Notes: generated by a model not told the origin, from the sequence alone. DNA of 64,000 bases from Flavobacterium algicola (GCF_022399565.1 NZ_JAJTUT010000003.1:620001-684000), one strand, 5' to 3'. Numbered from the stretch's first letter, positions 26,014-35,849 are shown. Numbers and translations: made by a program.

Positions 26014-28197
26014 ATGGAAATGCAACAATTTTATTACGATAACAAAATTGTAAAGAAATTCATTTATGCTACTATCCTATTTGGTGTAGTAGGAATGACA
26101 GTAGGGCTATTGGTGGCCTTCTTGTATCTTTTTCCTAACCTAACAGACGGAATAGCGTGGTTAAGTTATGGGAGATTGAGACCTTTACATACCAACGCAG
26201 TTATTTTTGCCTTTGTAGGAAATGCTTTTTTTGCAGGAATGTATTATTCTATGCAGCGTTTGCTGAAAGCAAGGATGTACAGTGATTTTTTGAGTAATCT
26301 TCACTTCTGGGGATGGCAATTAATTATTCTGGCAGCTGCAATTACATTGCCATTAGGATACAGTAGTTCTAAAGAATATGCTGAGTTAGAGTGGCCTATT
26401 GATATTGCAATAACTATAATTTGGGTAGTTATGGGAATCAATATGATAGGAACAATGATTAAACGAAGAGAGCGTCACTTATATGTAGCTATCTGGTTTT
26501 ACTTGGCAACCTTTGTAACTATTGCAGTGCTGCATATTTTTAACAATTTAGAGTTACCTGTTTCTGCTTGGAAAAGTTATTCTGTATACGCAGGGGTTCA
26601 AGATGCATTGGTACAGTGGTGGTACGGTCATAATGCCGTGGCATTTTTCTTGACAACACCATTTTTAGGATTAATGTATTATTACGTTCCTAAGGCGGCA
26701 AACCGTCCTGTGTATTCTTACCGTTTATCAATTGTTCACTTTTGGTCTTTAATATTTATCTACATTTGGGCAGGACCCCACCATTTATTGTATTCTGCTT
26801 TACCAAACTGGGCTCAGAATTTAGGTGTTGTTTTTTCTATAATGTTATTAGCTCCATCTTGGGGAGGTATGATCAACGGTTTATTAACCTTACGTGGTGC
26901 TTGGGATAAAGTACGTACAGATCCTGTTCTAAAATTCTTTGTTGTAGCGATTACAGGTTATGGTATGGCTACTTTTGAAGGACCAATGTTGTCTCTTAAA
27001 AATGTAAATGCAATTGCGCATTTTACAGACTGGATTATTGCACACGTTCACGTAGGAACATTAGCATGGAATGGTTTTATGACATTTGGTATGATCTATT
27101 GGTTGATACCAAGAATGACAAAAAGCAAGTTGTATTCTATTAAATTAGCCAACGTTCACTTCTGGATCGGAACATTGGGTATTATCTTATATTGCTTACC
27201 AATGTATGTAGCAGGTTTTCTACAAGCTTCTATGTGGAAACAATTTAATCCTGACGGAACTTTAACTTATGGTAACTTTCTAGAAACTGTTACGCAAATT
27301 ATGCCGATGTACTTAATGCGTGCAGTTGGAGGATCATTGTACTTAATTGGAATGTTTGTTTTACTTTATAACATTGTTCAAACAGTGCGTAAAGGAGAAT
27401 CTATCGAAGATGAATTAGCAGAAGCTCCTGCCTTAGTTCGAATGAGCAAAGGTAGAGTAAAAGGCGAAAAATTACACCCATGGTTAGAAAGAAAACCTAT
27501 TCAATTAACAATCTTAGCGACTGTAGCGATTTTAATTGGAGGTGTGATTCAGATTGTACCAACCTTGATGATAAAATCAAATATCCCAACAATAGCAAGT
27601 GTCAAACCTTATTCACCATTAGAATTAGAAGGTCGTGATTTATACATACGTGAAGGTTGTGTAGGTTGTCACTCTCAAATGGTGCGTCCTTTCCGTTCTG
27701 AAGTAGAGCGTTATGGTCCGCAATCAAAGGCAGGAGAGTTTGTATACGATCATCCATTTTTATGGGGATCAAAACGTACAGGTCCAGATTTATTAAGGGT
27801 GGGTAAGAAATACAATGACAACTGGCATTTCAATCATTTCTGGAATCCTCAAAGTATTTCTGCTGGTTCTATTATGCCAGGCTACAAATGGTTGTTTGAT
27901 AACAAACCAATGGATATTTCGCTGACACAAAAGAAAATGGAAGCAATGGTTACTCTTGGAGTTCCATACACGGATGCTCAAGTTGCAAATGGTCTCAAAG
28001 ATCTAAGAGCACAAGCAATCCAGATCGAAGAAAATTTGAAAAATGACCCTGACTTTGTAAAAAGTTATGAGGAAAGTAAGAAGAAAGCAGCAGCTAGAGG
28101 AGAGGACTTTGTTCCTATGAACGAAAGAGAAATTGTTGCTTTGATTGCTTACATTCAAAGATTAGGTACTGATATTAAGGTAAAAGATAACAAATAA
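26014..28197 (+). CDS. ccoNO: fused cbb3 oxidase subunits I and II (CcoN-CcoO)
   Basis: A 727-residue fusion. Residues 1 to ~465 are CcoN, the heme-copper catalytic subunit with about 12 helices: RPLHTNAVIFAFVGNAFFAGMYYSMQRL carries an early haem-ligand His, WWYGHNAVAFFLTTPFLG the Cu-B region and HFTDWIIAHVHVGTLAWNGF the high-spin haem and Cu-B ligands. From about residue 530 the CcoO part follows, a membrane-anchored mono-haem cytochrome c with CVGCH near 548-552 and a distal Met (SIMPGY). The fusion is the usual form in Bacteroidota. It reduces O2 with high affinity and pumps protons. Confidence 0.95.
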   Translation: MEMQQFYYDNKIVKKFIYATILFGVVGMTVGLLVAFLYLFPNLTDGIAWLSYGRLRPLHTNAVIFAFVGNAFFAGMYYSMQRLLKARMYSDFLSNLHFWGWQLIILAAAITLPLGYSSSKEYAELEWPIDIAITIIWVVMGINMIGTMIKRRERHLYVAIWFYLATFVTIAVLHIFNNLELPVSAWKSYSVYAGVQDALVQWWYGHNAVAFFLTTPFLGLMYYYVPKAANRPVYSYRLSIVHFWSLIFIYIWAGPHHLLYSALPNWAQNLGVVFSIMLLAPSWGGMINGLLTLRGAWDKVRTDPVLKFFVVAITGYGMATFEGPMLSLKNVNAIAHFTDWIIAHVHVGTLAWNGFMTFGMIYWLIPRMTKSKLYSIKLANVHFWIGTLGIILYCLPMYVAGFLQASMWKQFNPDGTLTYGNFLETVTQIMPMYLMRAVGGSLYLIGMFVLLYNIVQTVRKGESIEDELAEAPALVRMSKGRVKGEKLHPWLERKPIQLTILATVAILIGGVIQIVPTLMIKSNIPTIASVKPYSPLELEGRDLYIREGCVGCHSQMVRPFRSEVERYGPQSKAGEFVYDHPFLWGSKRTGPDLLRVGKKYNDNWHFNHFWNPQSISAGSIMPGYKWLFDNKPMDISLTQKKMEAMVTLGVPYTDAQVANGLKDLRAQAIQIEENLKNDPDFVKSYEESKKKAAARGEDFVPMNEREIVALIAYIQRLGTDIKVKDNK

Positions 28198-28207
28198 AAA
28201 CATAGTT

Positions 28208-28381
28208 ATGTTCGAACAAATCAAACACAATATGGAAACGATAAATGGGGTATCAATTTACCCCATCTTATCGCTACTAATATTCTTTTTCTTCTTTGTT
28301 GGCTTGGCCTTTTGGGTGATTTCGTATAAAAAAGAAAAGATAGAGGAGCTGAGTAATATGCCTCTAGACGATAAAATATAA
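28208..28381 (+). CDS. ccoQ: cbb3 oxidase subunit CcoQ (small)
   Basis: A 57-residue open frame from ATG at 28208 with one hydrophobic helix at about residues 17-38 (ISIYPILSLL-like start, then a run of Phe) followed by a charged tail KKEKIEELSNMPLDDKI. Size, topology and position between ccoNO and ccoP identify it as the CcoQ subunit, which stabilises the complex. Confidence 0.85.
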   Translation: MFEQIKHNMETINGVSIYPILSLLIFFFFFVGLAFWVISYKKEKIEELSNMPLDDKI

Positions 28382-28405
28382 ATATAATTTCAAAAATTAA
28401 ATGTG

Positions 28406-29302
28406 ATGAAAAAAATAATTCCAAACTATCTAAGAGTACTTCTAATCTTCTTTTTGATTTTTGGTGCAATGGAATTTTTTATAGACTCGGGAGATCGTCC
28501 TGCGTTTGTGAAGTATCCCATGGTCATAGTGTTTTTATTAGTCTTCCTGTTTCTTTTAATTGCTATCGAAATCACTATAAGTGCTATAGACAATATAACT
28601 TATAATCTACTTACAGAGGAAGAAAAAGCAAAACAGGCAGAAGAAGATCAATTATCGATAAAAGACAAAGCATGGTATAAGAATATGATGCAAAAGCTGA
28701 CTCGCACCGAGCCTATTGAAAGCGAAGAAGCAATTGTTTTGGATCATGATTACGATGGTATTAAAGAGTTGGATAATAATTTACCACCATGGTGGGTCTA
28801 TCTATTTTATGCAAGTATTGTTTTTGCGGCTGTATATTTTGTACGCTTCCAAGTGATGGGAGGAGATAACCAAGAAATGGAATTACAAAAAGAATTGGCT
28901 CAAGCCAAAATCGATGTAGCCGAATACATGAAAACAGCGCCCGATATGATGGACGAGAAAACAGTAACACTATTAACAGATCCAGAAAGTTTGGCTATTG
29001 GTAAAACCATTTTCACTACCAATTGTGCAGCTTGTCACAGAGCAGATGCAGGAGGACAAATTGGACCTAACTTAACCGATGATAATTGGATTTTAGGTGG
29101 CGGAATAAAAAATATTTTTCACACTCTTGTAAATGGAGGTAGAGACGGTAAGGGGATGATTGCTTGGAAAGGGACACTAAAACCGAAAGAGATGCAAAAA
29201 GTAGCTAGTTATATTATCTCACTTAGAGGAAGTAACCCAGTTGATCCAAAAGCTCCAGATGGAGAAATATGGATTGAAGAAGCTGCAGAGGTAGCAAAAT
29301 AA
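28406..29302 (+). CDS. ccoP: cbb3 oxidase subunit III (CcoP), mono-haem
   Basis: A 298-residue protein from ATG at 28406 (a GTG directly before it is in frame). It has an extra N-terminal pair of helices (about 7-25 and 38-58), then a third helix near residues 125-145 (PPWWVYLFYASIVFAAVYF), which is the classic CcoP anchor motif. A single cytochrome c domain (about 195-285) follows, with CAACH and distal Met in KGMIAW. Proteobacterial CcoP has two CXXCH motifs; here only one is present. It passes electrons to CcoO. Confidence 0.92.
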   Translation: MKKIIPNYLRVLLIFFLIFGAMEFFIDSGDRPAFVKYPMVIVFLLVFLFLLIAIEITISAIDNITYNLLTEEEKAKQAEEDQLSIKDKAWYKNMMQKLTRTEPIESEEAIVLDHDYDGIKELDNNLPPWWVYLFYASIVFAAVYFVRFQVMGGDNQEMELQKELAQAKIDVAEYMKTAPDMMDEKTVTLLTDPESLAIGKTIFTTNCAACHRADAGGQIGPNLTDDNWILGGGIKNIFHTLVNGGRDGKGMIAWKGTLKPKEMQKVASYIISLRGSNPVDPKAPDGEIWIEEAAEVAK

Positions 29303-29325
29303 TACTGAAATAAATACCAAATACA

Positions 29326-30744
29326 ATGTCAAATTTACCCAACGAAGCTTTCAGAGATACCATCGGTACTATTGATGATCAAGGAAAAAGAAAATTCATT
29401 TTCCCCAAAAAGCCGTCGGGTAAGTTTTATGAGTATCGCAAGTGGGTGAGCTATCTTTTATTAGTTATACTGGTAGCCAACCCCTTTGTGAAAATTAATG
29501 GCAACCAATTTATGTTGTTCAATATATTAGAGCGTCGCTTTAATATCTTCGGTTTTCCATTTTGGCCACAAGACTTTTACATCTTTGTATTGTTTATGAT
29601 TGTGGGAGTGGTATTTGTAATTTTATTTACTGTTATTTTTGGACGTATTTTTTGTGGATGGATTTGCCCGCAGACTATTTTTCTCGAAATGGTTTTTAGA
29701 CGAATAGAATATTGGATCGAAGGTGATAGGGGAGCTCAAATAAGATTGTCAAAACAAGAATGGAATGCTGATAAAATTAAGAAGAAAGGTTTCAAGTGGT
29801 TTTTATTTCTACTTATTTCATTTGCCATAGCAAATGTGTTTTTAGCCTACATCATTGGTAGTGATGCACTCTTCCAAATGATCGAGGACGGACCGCTAGA
29901 GCATTTAAGCACCATTATTTCGTTATCTATTTTCACGGGAGTCTTTTATTTCATCTTCGTTTGGTTTAGAGAGCAGGTATGTATTATAGCTTGTCCTTAT
30001 GGTCGTTTGCAGGGTGTTCTATTAGATAACAAATCAATCAATGTCGCATACGATTTTGTACGTGGTGAAAAGGAAGAAGGTAGAGCTAAATTTAATAAAC
30101 AAGAGGACAGAGCTGAAACTGGCAAAGGAGATTGCATTGATTGCAAACAGTGCGTTAATGTATGTCCTACAGGTATTGATATTCGCAATGGAACACAGTT
30201 AGAATGTGTAAATTGTACTGCATGTATTGATGAGTGTGATGTAATAATGGAAAGTGTCGGTCTACCAAAAGGGTTGATTCGATACGCTTCTGAAGATGAA
30301 ATTGAGAAAAAAACACCTTTTAAATTCACTGCCAGAATGAAAGGATACACCGCTGTTCTCGGAATTTTGATAGGAATCTTAATTGGAATTTTGTTTTTAC
30401 GAAATGATGTTGAAGCTACAATTTTACGCCTTCCTGGACAGTTGTACCAGCACAAGGGCGAAAATATAAGTAACATTTATACCTTCAAAATAATCAATAA
30501 AACACACAATGATTTTCAAAATGTACATTTCAAATTAGTAGGTATAAAAGGAGATTTGAATGTAGTAGGAAACACCGCATTTAAAGTTCCGAAACAAGGC
30601 ATGAGCAGTGGAACTTTATTTATTGAAATCAATCAATATATTTTGGAAAGTGAAAGAACTAATTTAAATATTGAAGTTTTCGAAGGTGATAAAAAGATAG
30701 AGACGACTACAACCAGTTTTCTAAGCCCGAGAAGTTTTGATTAA
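29326..30744 (+). CDS. ccoG: cytochrome c oxidase accessory protein CcoG
   Basis: A 472-residue membrane protein with several helices and polyferredoxin-like cysteines. CGWICPQTIFLEMVFRRIEYW is the CcoG signature, followed by CIIACPYGRLQG and two 4Fe-4S motifs, CIDCKQCVNVCPTGID and CVNCTACIDECD (about residues 270-305). The C-terminal ~110 residues form an Ig-like periplasmic domain. CcoG is a cupric reductase for copper delivery to cbb3 oxidase. It follows ccoP with a 23-bp gap. Confidence 0.93.
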   Translation: MSNLPNEAFRDTIGTIDDQGKRKFIFPKKPSGKFYEYRKWVSYLLLVILVANPFVKINGNQFMLFNILERRFNIFGFPFWPQDFYIFVLFMIVGVVFVILFTVIFGRIFCGWICPQTIFLEMVFRRIEYWIEGDRGAQIRLSKQEWNADKIKKKGFKWFLFLLISFAIANVFLAYIIGSDALFQMIEDGPLEHLSTIISLSIFTGVFYFIFVWFREQVCIIACPYGRLQGVLLDNKSINVAYDFVRGEKEEGRAKFNKQEDRAETGKGDCIDCKQCVNVCPTGIDIRNGTQLECVNCTACIDECDVIMESVGLPKGLIRYASEDEIEKKTPFKFTARMKGYTAVLGILIGILIGILFLRNDVEATILRLPGQLYQHKGENISNIYTFKIINKTHNDFQNVHFKLVGIKGDLNVVGNTAFKVPKQGMSSGTLFIEINQYILESERTNLNIEVFEGDKKIETTTTSFLSPRSFD

Positions 30745-30871
30745 TAAATAAAACCCATGTATTTCAAACTTCACATTTAATAATACCTCTCTAACTTTTA
30801 GAAGTTACATGCTGATTTTGAGTACAGGAGATAATTTATTTTGAAAAAAATTTCAATTAAATATAAAGAAT

Positions 30872-31381
30872 ATGAAAAATAATAATTCAGATAATACAAG
30901 CAGCAATTCTACTCCAAGCCCTAAGCGATTTAAAATAAATTGGGGAACTGGAATTGTAATTGCGATAGCTTTTTTCATGAGCTTCATACTGTACTTCGTG
31001 ATTAAAGTACAGACAAATTCGAAATATGATAATGAATTGGTTGTAGAAGAATACTATAAACACGATTCGCATTTTCAAGACGAAATGAAAAAGGTTCAAA
31101 ATGCTCATGATTTAAAGAGCCAGCCCACATTTACCGAAACTGACAAAGGAATAACAGTAGCTTTTCCTAGCGAATATGATTTAGCTAAAATTAAAGGGAA
31201 AGTGTCCCTCTACAGACCGTCTAACAAGAAGTTTGACTTCGAAATTCCCATTTCGTTTTCAAGTTCTAATCCAACTTTACTCATACCTAAATTTAATTTG
31301 GTGGACGGTCGCTGGGACATTACTATGGAATGGCATTATGAAGGAAAAGATTATTTGTCAAAAGAAACCTTGTATTTATAG
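30872..31381 (+). CDS. fixH: FixH family protein
   Basis: A 169-residue protein with a polar N-terminus (rich in Asn and Ser), one membrane helix at about residues 25-45 (WGTGIVIAIAFFMSFILYFVI) and a periplasmic domain with IKVQTNSKYDNELVVEEYYK and WDITMEWHYEGKDYLSKETLYL, matching the FixH family. It assists cbb3 assembly together with ccoG, ccoI and ccoS. It is 127 bp downstream of ccoG, longer than the other gaps in the block. Confidence 0.85.
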   Translation: MKNNNSDNTSSNSTPSPKRFKINWGTGIVIAIAFFMSFILYFVIKVQTNSKYDNELVVEEYYKHDSHFQDEMKKVQNAHDLKSQPTFTETDKGITVAFPSEYDLAKIKGKVSLYRPSNKKFDFEIPISFSSSNPTLLIPKFNLVDGRWDITMEWHYEGKDYLSKETLYL

Positions 31382-31517
31382 ACTGCACTTAAATAATAAA
31401 GAGCATTTTAAATTAACAAATACAGATTAACAATTTTTGCTTTAGTTAATAGAATAGGATCCTTTTGTAATTAAACTATAAACTTACTCATTAATTTTTG
31501 TAATTGATTTTTAAAAC

Positions 31518-32219
31518 ATGTTATACACGGCTTTTATATTTGGTTTAATAAGTAGTTTTCATTGTATTGGGATGTGCGGTCCGATTGCGATGATGCTTCC
31601 TGTGGAACGAAATAATCCTGCCAAAAAAACAAAACAAATCCTAACATATCATCTAGGAAGGCTTACCGCTTATGGTAGCATTGGATTACTGTTTGGTATC
31701 CTCGGAAGAGGACTTTTTATTGCTGGCTACCAGCAGAAATTATCAATAGTAATTGGTGTACTTATGATTCTTGTAGTTATAATTCCCGAAAAAAAATTAG
31801 CAGATTACAATTTTTCAAAACCAATATTTAAAATTATATCTGGGATTAAATCAAAATTGGGAAAACAATTCAAAAATAAGAGTTACAGTTCACTTTTTAC
31901 AATTGGATTACTTAATGGTTTCTTACCGTGCGGAATGGTTTATGTTGCTCTTTTTGGTGCCATAGCGATGCAATCTGCTAGTCTAGGAATTGTATATATG
32001 TTGCTTTTTGGGCTTGGAACAGTACCCATGATGAGCGCGGTCGTCTATATGAATGCCTATTTGACCCTTCCTGTTCGTAACAAAATTCAAAAACTTATTC
32101 CGTATGTTGCCATTATAATCGCAGTGCTATTTATTTTAAGAGGATTAGGACTAGGTATTCCCTATGTTTCACCAAACAATATGAGCTTGTTTGTACAAGC
32201 AGAAGCCAATTGCCACTAG
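31518..32219 (+). CDS. TauE/SafE-like membrane protein of the cco block
   Basis: A 233-residue membrane protein with about six helices. The first helix ends with SSFHCIGMCGPIAMMLP and the fourth contains GLLNGFLPCGMVYVALFGA. This CxGMCGP and LPCG pair is typical of the 'sulfite exporter TauE/SafE'/UreH-like family often found at the end of cco/fixGHI clusters in Bacteroidota. A role in metal or thiol handling during oxidase maturation is inferred from context. A terminator shared with hemN follows. Confidence 0.8.
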   Translation: MLYTAFIFGLISSFHCIGMCGPIAMMLPVERNNPAKKTKQILTYHLGRLTAYGSIGLLFGILGRGLFIAGYQQKLSIVIGVLMILVVIIPEKKLADYNFSKPIFKIISGIKSKLGKQFKNKSYSSLFTIGLLNGFLPCGMVYVALFGAIAMQSASLGIVYMLLFGLGTVPMMSAVVYMNAYLTLPVRNKIQKLIPYVAIIIAVLFILRGLGLGIPYVSPNNMSLFVQAEANCH

Positions 32220-32293
32220 TTTTCTGTGAATTTATTTGCTAAATCTTTATTTGGTGCCGTAATATAGATTTTAAACATAACTTAAATTAAAAA

Positions 32294-32330
32294 AAGTCGA
32301 TACCGCTAGATGTCTAGATCGTATCGACTT
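32294..32330. terminator. bidirectional rho-independent terminator
   Basis: AAGTCGATAC (32294-32303) and GTATCGACTT (32321-32330) form a 10-bp stem, with CTAGA repeats in the loop and A- and T-runs outside. It separates the convergent TauE-like gene and hemN. Confidence 0.85.
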
Positions 32331-32381
32331 ATTTATTTGATAAAGTTTCAGTATTTATTTTCGAAAAACTTACAACAGCAA

Positions 32382-33752
32382 CTAAATAGTCATCGAGAAC
32401 AACTGTGTTTGAGGTGCTTTTCTTTTCAACCGAACATCAAATGCCATACAAAGATTTCGAACATAGGGTTTTCCCTTTGTCGTAACGGTTAAGTGATCCT
32501 TATAAATTTCGATCAATCCATCCTTTTCCATTTCTTCCAATTGCGAAAGAATACTTTGGATTTCATCAAAATACTCACTTTCATTGGCCCAAGAAGTGCT
32601 AAATTGACACATCAAATTCAAGATATGTTTGCGTATGACTAGGTCTTCACTAGTTAAAAGATGACCTCTATAAAGTGGTAATTCGTTTTGTTCCAGCTTT
32701 TGATAATATTCTTCGATTGTTTTTACATTTTGTGCGAAGCTGTACCAGCTATCACCTATAGAGGAGACGCCCAAGCCAATCATCAGCTGTGTTTTTGATG
32801 AACTATATCCCATGAAATTGCGGTGCAGTTTATTGTCATTAAAAGAGTGGAATAAGTTATCTTCTTTTAGAGAAAAATGATCCATTCCAATCTCGTAATA
32901 ACCATTTTTGGCTAACAATTTTTTGCCAATTTCATATAATTTTCTTTTTTCGTCATCCTTAGGCAGATCTTCATCTCTATAACCACGTTGACCATTACCT
33001 TTTATCCAAGGCACGTGAGCGTAACTATAAAATGCCAATCGATCTGGCTGCAATGATTTCGTTTTTTCAATTGTGTCGACAACGTTTTCTATAGTTTGAA
33101 AAGGAAGACCAAAAATCAAATCGTGACCGATGGAAGTGTATCCAATTTCTTTGGCCCATAAGGTAACTTTTGCAACATTGTGGAAAGGTTGGTGTCGGTG
33201 AATCGCATTTTGAACTTTTCCGTCATAATCTTGAACGCCAAAACTCACACGTCTAAATCCTAGGTCGTATAATTTTTTTAAATGTAAACGACTAGTATTA
33301 TTTGGATGTCCTTCAAAACTAAACTCATGTTGAGGTGCTTTGTCAGCGGTTTCAAAAATACCATTAATTAGGATTTCTAAGTTTTGTATCGAAAAAAAAG
33401 TGGGTGTTCCTCCACCCAAATGAATTTCTTTAATAATAGGTCTTTCAGAAAATAAATCACAATATAATTTCCATTCTTTTAAAACCGCCATAATATAAGG
33501 ATTTTCCAATTGATGGTTTTTGGTGATACGCTTATTACAACCACAGAAGGTGCAGAGACTTTCGCAAAAGGGTAAGTGAATATAAAGACTAATTCCTTCG
33601 ATAGTATTGCTTTCCAAAAAAGATTTCTGAAAAGTTGTTATCCAGTCCTCATACGTAAAATTGGCTTCGTCCCAATAGGGTACTGTGGGGTAACTTGTAT
33701 ATCTTGGTCCAGGAACATTGTATTTCTGCAAAAGTGACTTTTTCATTTTCAA
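32382..33752 (-). CDS. hemN: oxygen-independent coproporphyrinogen III oxidase (radical SAM)
   Basis: A 456-residue radical SAM enzyme. CESLCTFCGC (Cys63, 67, 70, 72) is the HemN CX3CX2CXC cluster motif, preceded by GPRYTSYPTVPYWDE, diagnostic of HemN rather than HemW. GGGTPTF and GFGVQD-like regions follow. It makes protoporphyrinogen IX without oxygen, so it supplies haem under the same conditions as cbb3 oxidase. An Fnr-type operator with the same geometry as those of ccoI and ccoS lies upstream of its start. Confidence 0.95.
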   Translation of the reverse strand: MKMKKSLLQKYNVPGPRYTSYPTVPYWDEANFTYEDWITTFQKSFLESNTIEGISLYIHLPFCESLCTFCGCNKRITKNHQLENPYIMAVLKEWKLYCDLFSERPIIKEIHLGGGTPTFFSIQNLEILINGIFETADKAPQHEFSFEGHPNNTSRLHLKKLYDLGFRRVSFGVQDYDGKVQNAIHRHQPFHNVAKVTLWAKEIGYTSIGHDLIFGLPFQTIENVVDTIEKTKSLQPDRLAFYSYAHVPWIKGNGQRGYRDEDLPKDDEKRKLYEIGKKLLAKNGYYEIGMDHFSLKEDNLFHSFNDNKLHRNFMGYSSSKTQLMIGLGVSSIGDSWYSFAQNVKTIEEYYQKLEQNELPLYRGHLLTSEDLVIRKHILNLMCQFSTSWANESEYFDEIQSILSQLEEMEKDGLIEIYKDHLTVTTKGKPYVRNLCMAFDVRLKRKAPQTQLFSMTI

Positions 33753-33768
33753 CTAATTTTTCATTAAT

Positions 33769-33812
33769 CAAAAATAGGGGACTGCTGCTTGATTTAAAAT
33801 GATAATTGTCAT
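33769..33812 (-). promoter_or_regulatory. Fnr-type operator plus -7 box for hemN
   Basis: ATGATAATTGTCAT is at 33799-33812. On the minus strand a TATTTTTG (33776 down to 33769) is an exact TAnnTTTG match whose last base is 36.5 bp from the operator centre. The predicted start is about 12 nt upstream of the hemN ATG. Confidence 0.82.
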
Positions 33813-33914
33813 ATTCAAAAAGAAGCCTAAAAGCAAAAAGTCAATTTAAAAAATTAAATATAATTTTCGAAATTGACTTTTAATATTATGATTAAAGATT
33901 AACCAAGCGCGTGC

Positions 33915-35849
33915 TTATTCCTGTGTTAGATTTCGCAATTGTTCTAACTTTTCCTTCCAAGTATCTAGTGTCTCTTTGTGGATAGCAATATTTTTACGAA
34001 CTTCTAAAACGATAGAATTTTCTTTTTTTGCATTTTTCGTATTGGTAAAAAACTGAATATTATTTTCCAGCTGAAAAATTTCATTTTGTACTTCATCGAT
34101 TTTACGTATAATAAAAATCTTTTCATTTTCGATTTTACGTGTGTCGTTGTTTTCAGATAGATTGTCCAAGCGGTTGGCAAAACGCATCATGTCACCCTCT
34201 TTTTTACTCAAACTAAGTTTGTCAAATAACGCATCAAGAATTTTATTGAATTTACCTTCAATATGTCTTCTCTGCTGAGGTACTCTTCCAAAGCTTTTCC
34301 AAGTTTCAATGTGTGCTTTTATGGCATCCAAATCTACTTTATGATCGCCAACAAGTTGAAATTCTCTAAGGGAGTCTAAATAAGCTTTCTTTTTGTCGAA
34401 ATTTTCTATTTCTTCAGCATTTTCCTCATTCTTAAACTCTTTTAGTTTATCAAAATAATGATTACAGGCAGCTTTAAATTCTTTCCAAATTTTATCAGAA
34501 TATTTTCTTGGAACGTGACCTACTAATTTCCATTCCTCTTGAATTTTCTTCATGATAGGAGTCGTAGCTGCGAAATCGGTACTATCTTGTAAGGCTACAG
34601 CTTTGGCCACCAAAGCATTTTTCTTGGCAAGGTTGTCATTTTGATCCTTTTTTATGTCTTTGTAGAAGGAGTTTTTAAAAGCATTAAAATTCCTTACTGC
34701 GGTTTTAAAAGCATCCCATGTTTCTTCGTTAACATCTGCAGGAACTTTTCCCGCATTAAAGAAAGCGGTGCGCAATGCTTCTACCTTTCCTATTTGAACT
34801 AACCATTGAGAGTGAGAGTTCACTTGCACTGTACCCAAAGCTTCAATCTCTGCAATAATTAATTTTTTGTTGCTTAAATTTTCAACTTCATTTCCTCTTT
34901 GTTTTTCAAAAAGTTGCTCGCGCTTATCGTGAATCTGCTTGGTGTAATCGCTAAATTGATTCCAGATGGCATCGCGATGTTCCCTCGAAACGGGACCAAT
35001 ATCTTCTTTCCAAATGCGGTGTAAATCTTGCAATTCTCTAAAAGCTTTATTGATATCAGCCTCCTCTGCAAGTACAGCAACACGCTCTATAATTTTATTT
35101 TTTAATTCCAAATTATGCTTAAAATCTACATCACGTGCTTCTCTATCCAAGTGTAAAATGTCATAGAAATTCTCAACATGAAAGTGGTAGTTGTTCCAAA
35201 CATGATTGTATTTGTCCTTTGGAATAGGACCAGCATTTTTCCAACGTTCTCTTAATTCATTAAAATGTTTTAAGGTGTCTTTTATATTTTCTTGCGGGTT
35301 GATAAGTTCTTTTAGTTCCTCAACAATCGCTAGTCTGTTTTCAAGATTAGACTTTAAGTTTGATTCTAAGCTCTTGAAGTGTGAATTCTTCTTGTTTCTA
35401 TATTCGGTATAATAATGGTCAAATGTTGATTTTAAAGGCAACTGATAATGAAAATCTTCAGTAGTATCAGGATTTTCAGCATGAAACTCCTCTTTTTTCT
35501 CTTCGATAAAATGATAATATTTAGCTAAGAAAGACTTTTTGATCTCGTCAATATGTTCTTTAATAGACATTACTTTATCTGTAGCTACAAGCTTTTGCAG
35601 TTCTTCTACAAGCGCTTCCATCGACAAAGTGTCATAGTCTACCAATGGTATCTCATGGCGATCTCTCAAGGAGATGTCTTCACTTTCTTCAGCATTTGAT
35701 TGATCAATAGCATTTAAAGCATCTTGATTCACATTTTCTGCTTCAGGTGCCAACTCAGGTACGTCATTTGTAGTTTGTAGTGATTGATCAGCATTGCTAC
35801 TTAAATTTCCATCTGCATCTTGCAGGTTATCATGTTGTTCTTCTAACAT
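33915..35849 (-). CDS. DUF349 domain-containing protein
   Basis: A 644-residue, charged, all-helical protein. An acidic Asn/Gln/Asp-rich N-terminus (about 1-70) precedes several tandem DUF349 repeats of about 70 residues (W-K-x-x-G-x-x-P-...-W-x-x-F/Y patterns such as ERWKNAGPIPKDKYNHVWNNY, EEWKLVGHVPRKYSDKIWKEF and ETWKSFGRVPQQRRHIEGKF). A C-terminal coiled coil covers about 590-640. It has no signal or membrane segment. Its function in Bacteroidota is not known to me. It is upstream of hemN on the same strand, but hemN has its own promoter. Confidence 0.8.
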   Translation of the reverse strand: MLEEQHDNLQDADGNLSSNADQSLQTTNDVPELAPEAENVNQDALNAIDQSNAEESEDISLRDRHEIPLVDYDTLSMEALVEELQKLVATDKVMSIKEHIDEIKKSFLAKYYHFIEEKKEEFHAENPDTTEDFHYQLPLKSTFDHYYTEYRNKKNSHFKSLESNLKSNLENRLAIVEELKELINPQENIKDTLKHFNELRERWKNAGPIPKDKYNHVWNNYHFHVENFYDILHLDREARDVDFKHNLELKNKIIERVAVLAEEADINKAFRELQDLHRIWKEDIGPVSREHRDAIWNQFSDYTKQIHDKREQLFEKQRGNEVENLSNKKLIIAEIEALGTVQVNSHSQWLVQIGKVEALRTAFFNAGKVPADVNEETWDAFKTAVRNFNAFKNSFYKDIKKDQNDNLAKKNALVAKAVALQDSTDFAATTPIMKKIQEEWKLVGHVPRKYSDKIWKEFKAACNHYFDKLKEFKNEENAEEIENFDKKKAYLDSLREFQLVGDHKVDLDAIKAHIETWKSFGRVPQQRRHIEGKFNKILDALFDKLSLSKKEGDMMRFANRLDNLSENNDTRKIENEKIFIIRKIDEVQNEIFQLENNIQFFTNTKNAKKENSIVLEVRKNIAIHKETLDTWKEKLEQLRNLTQE

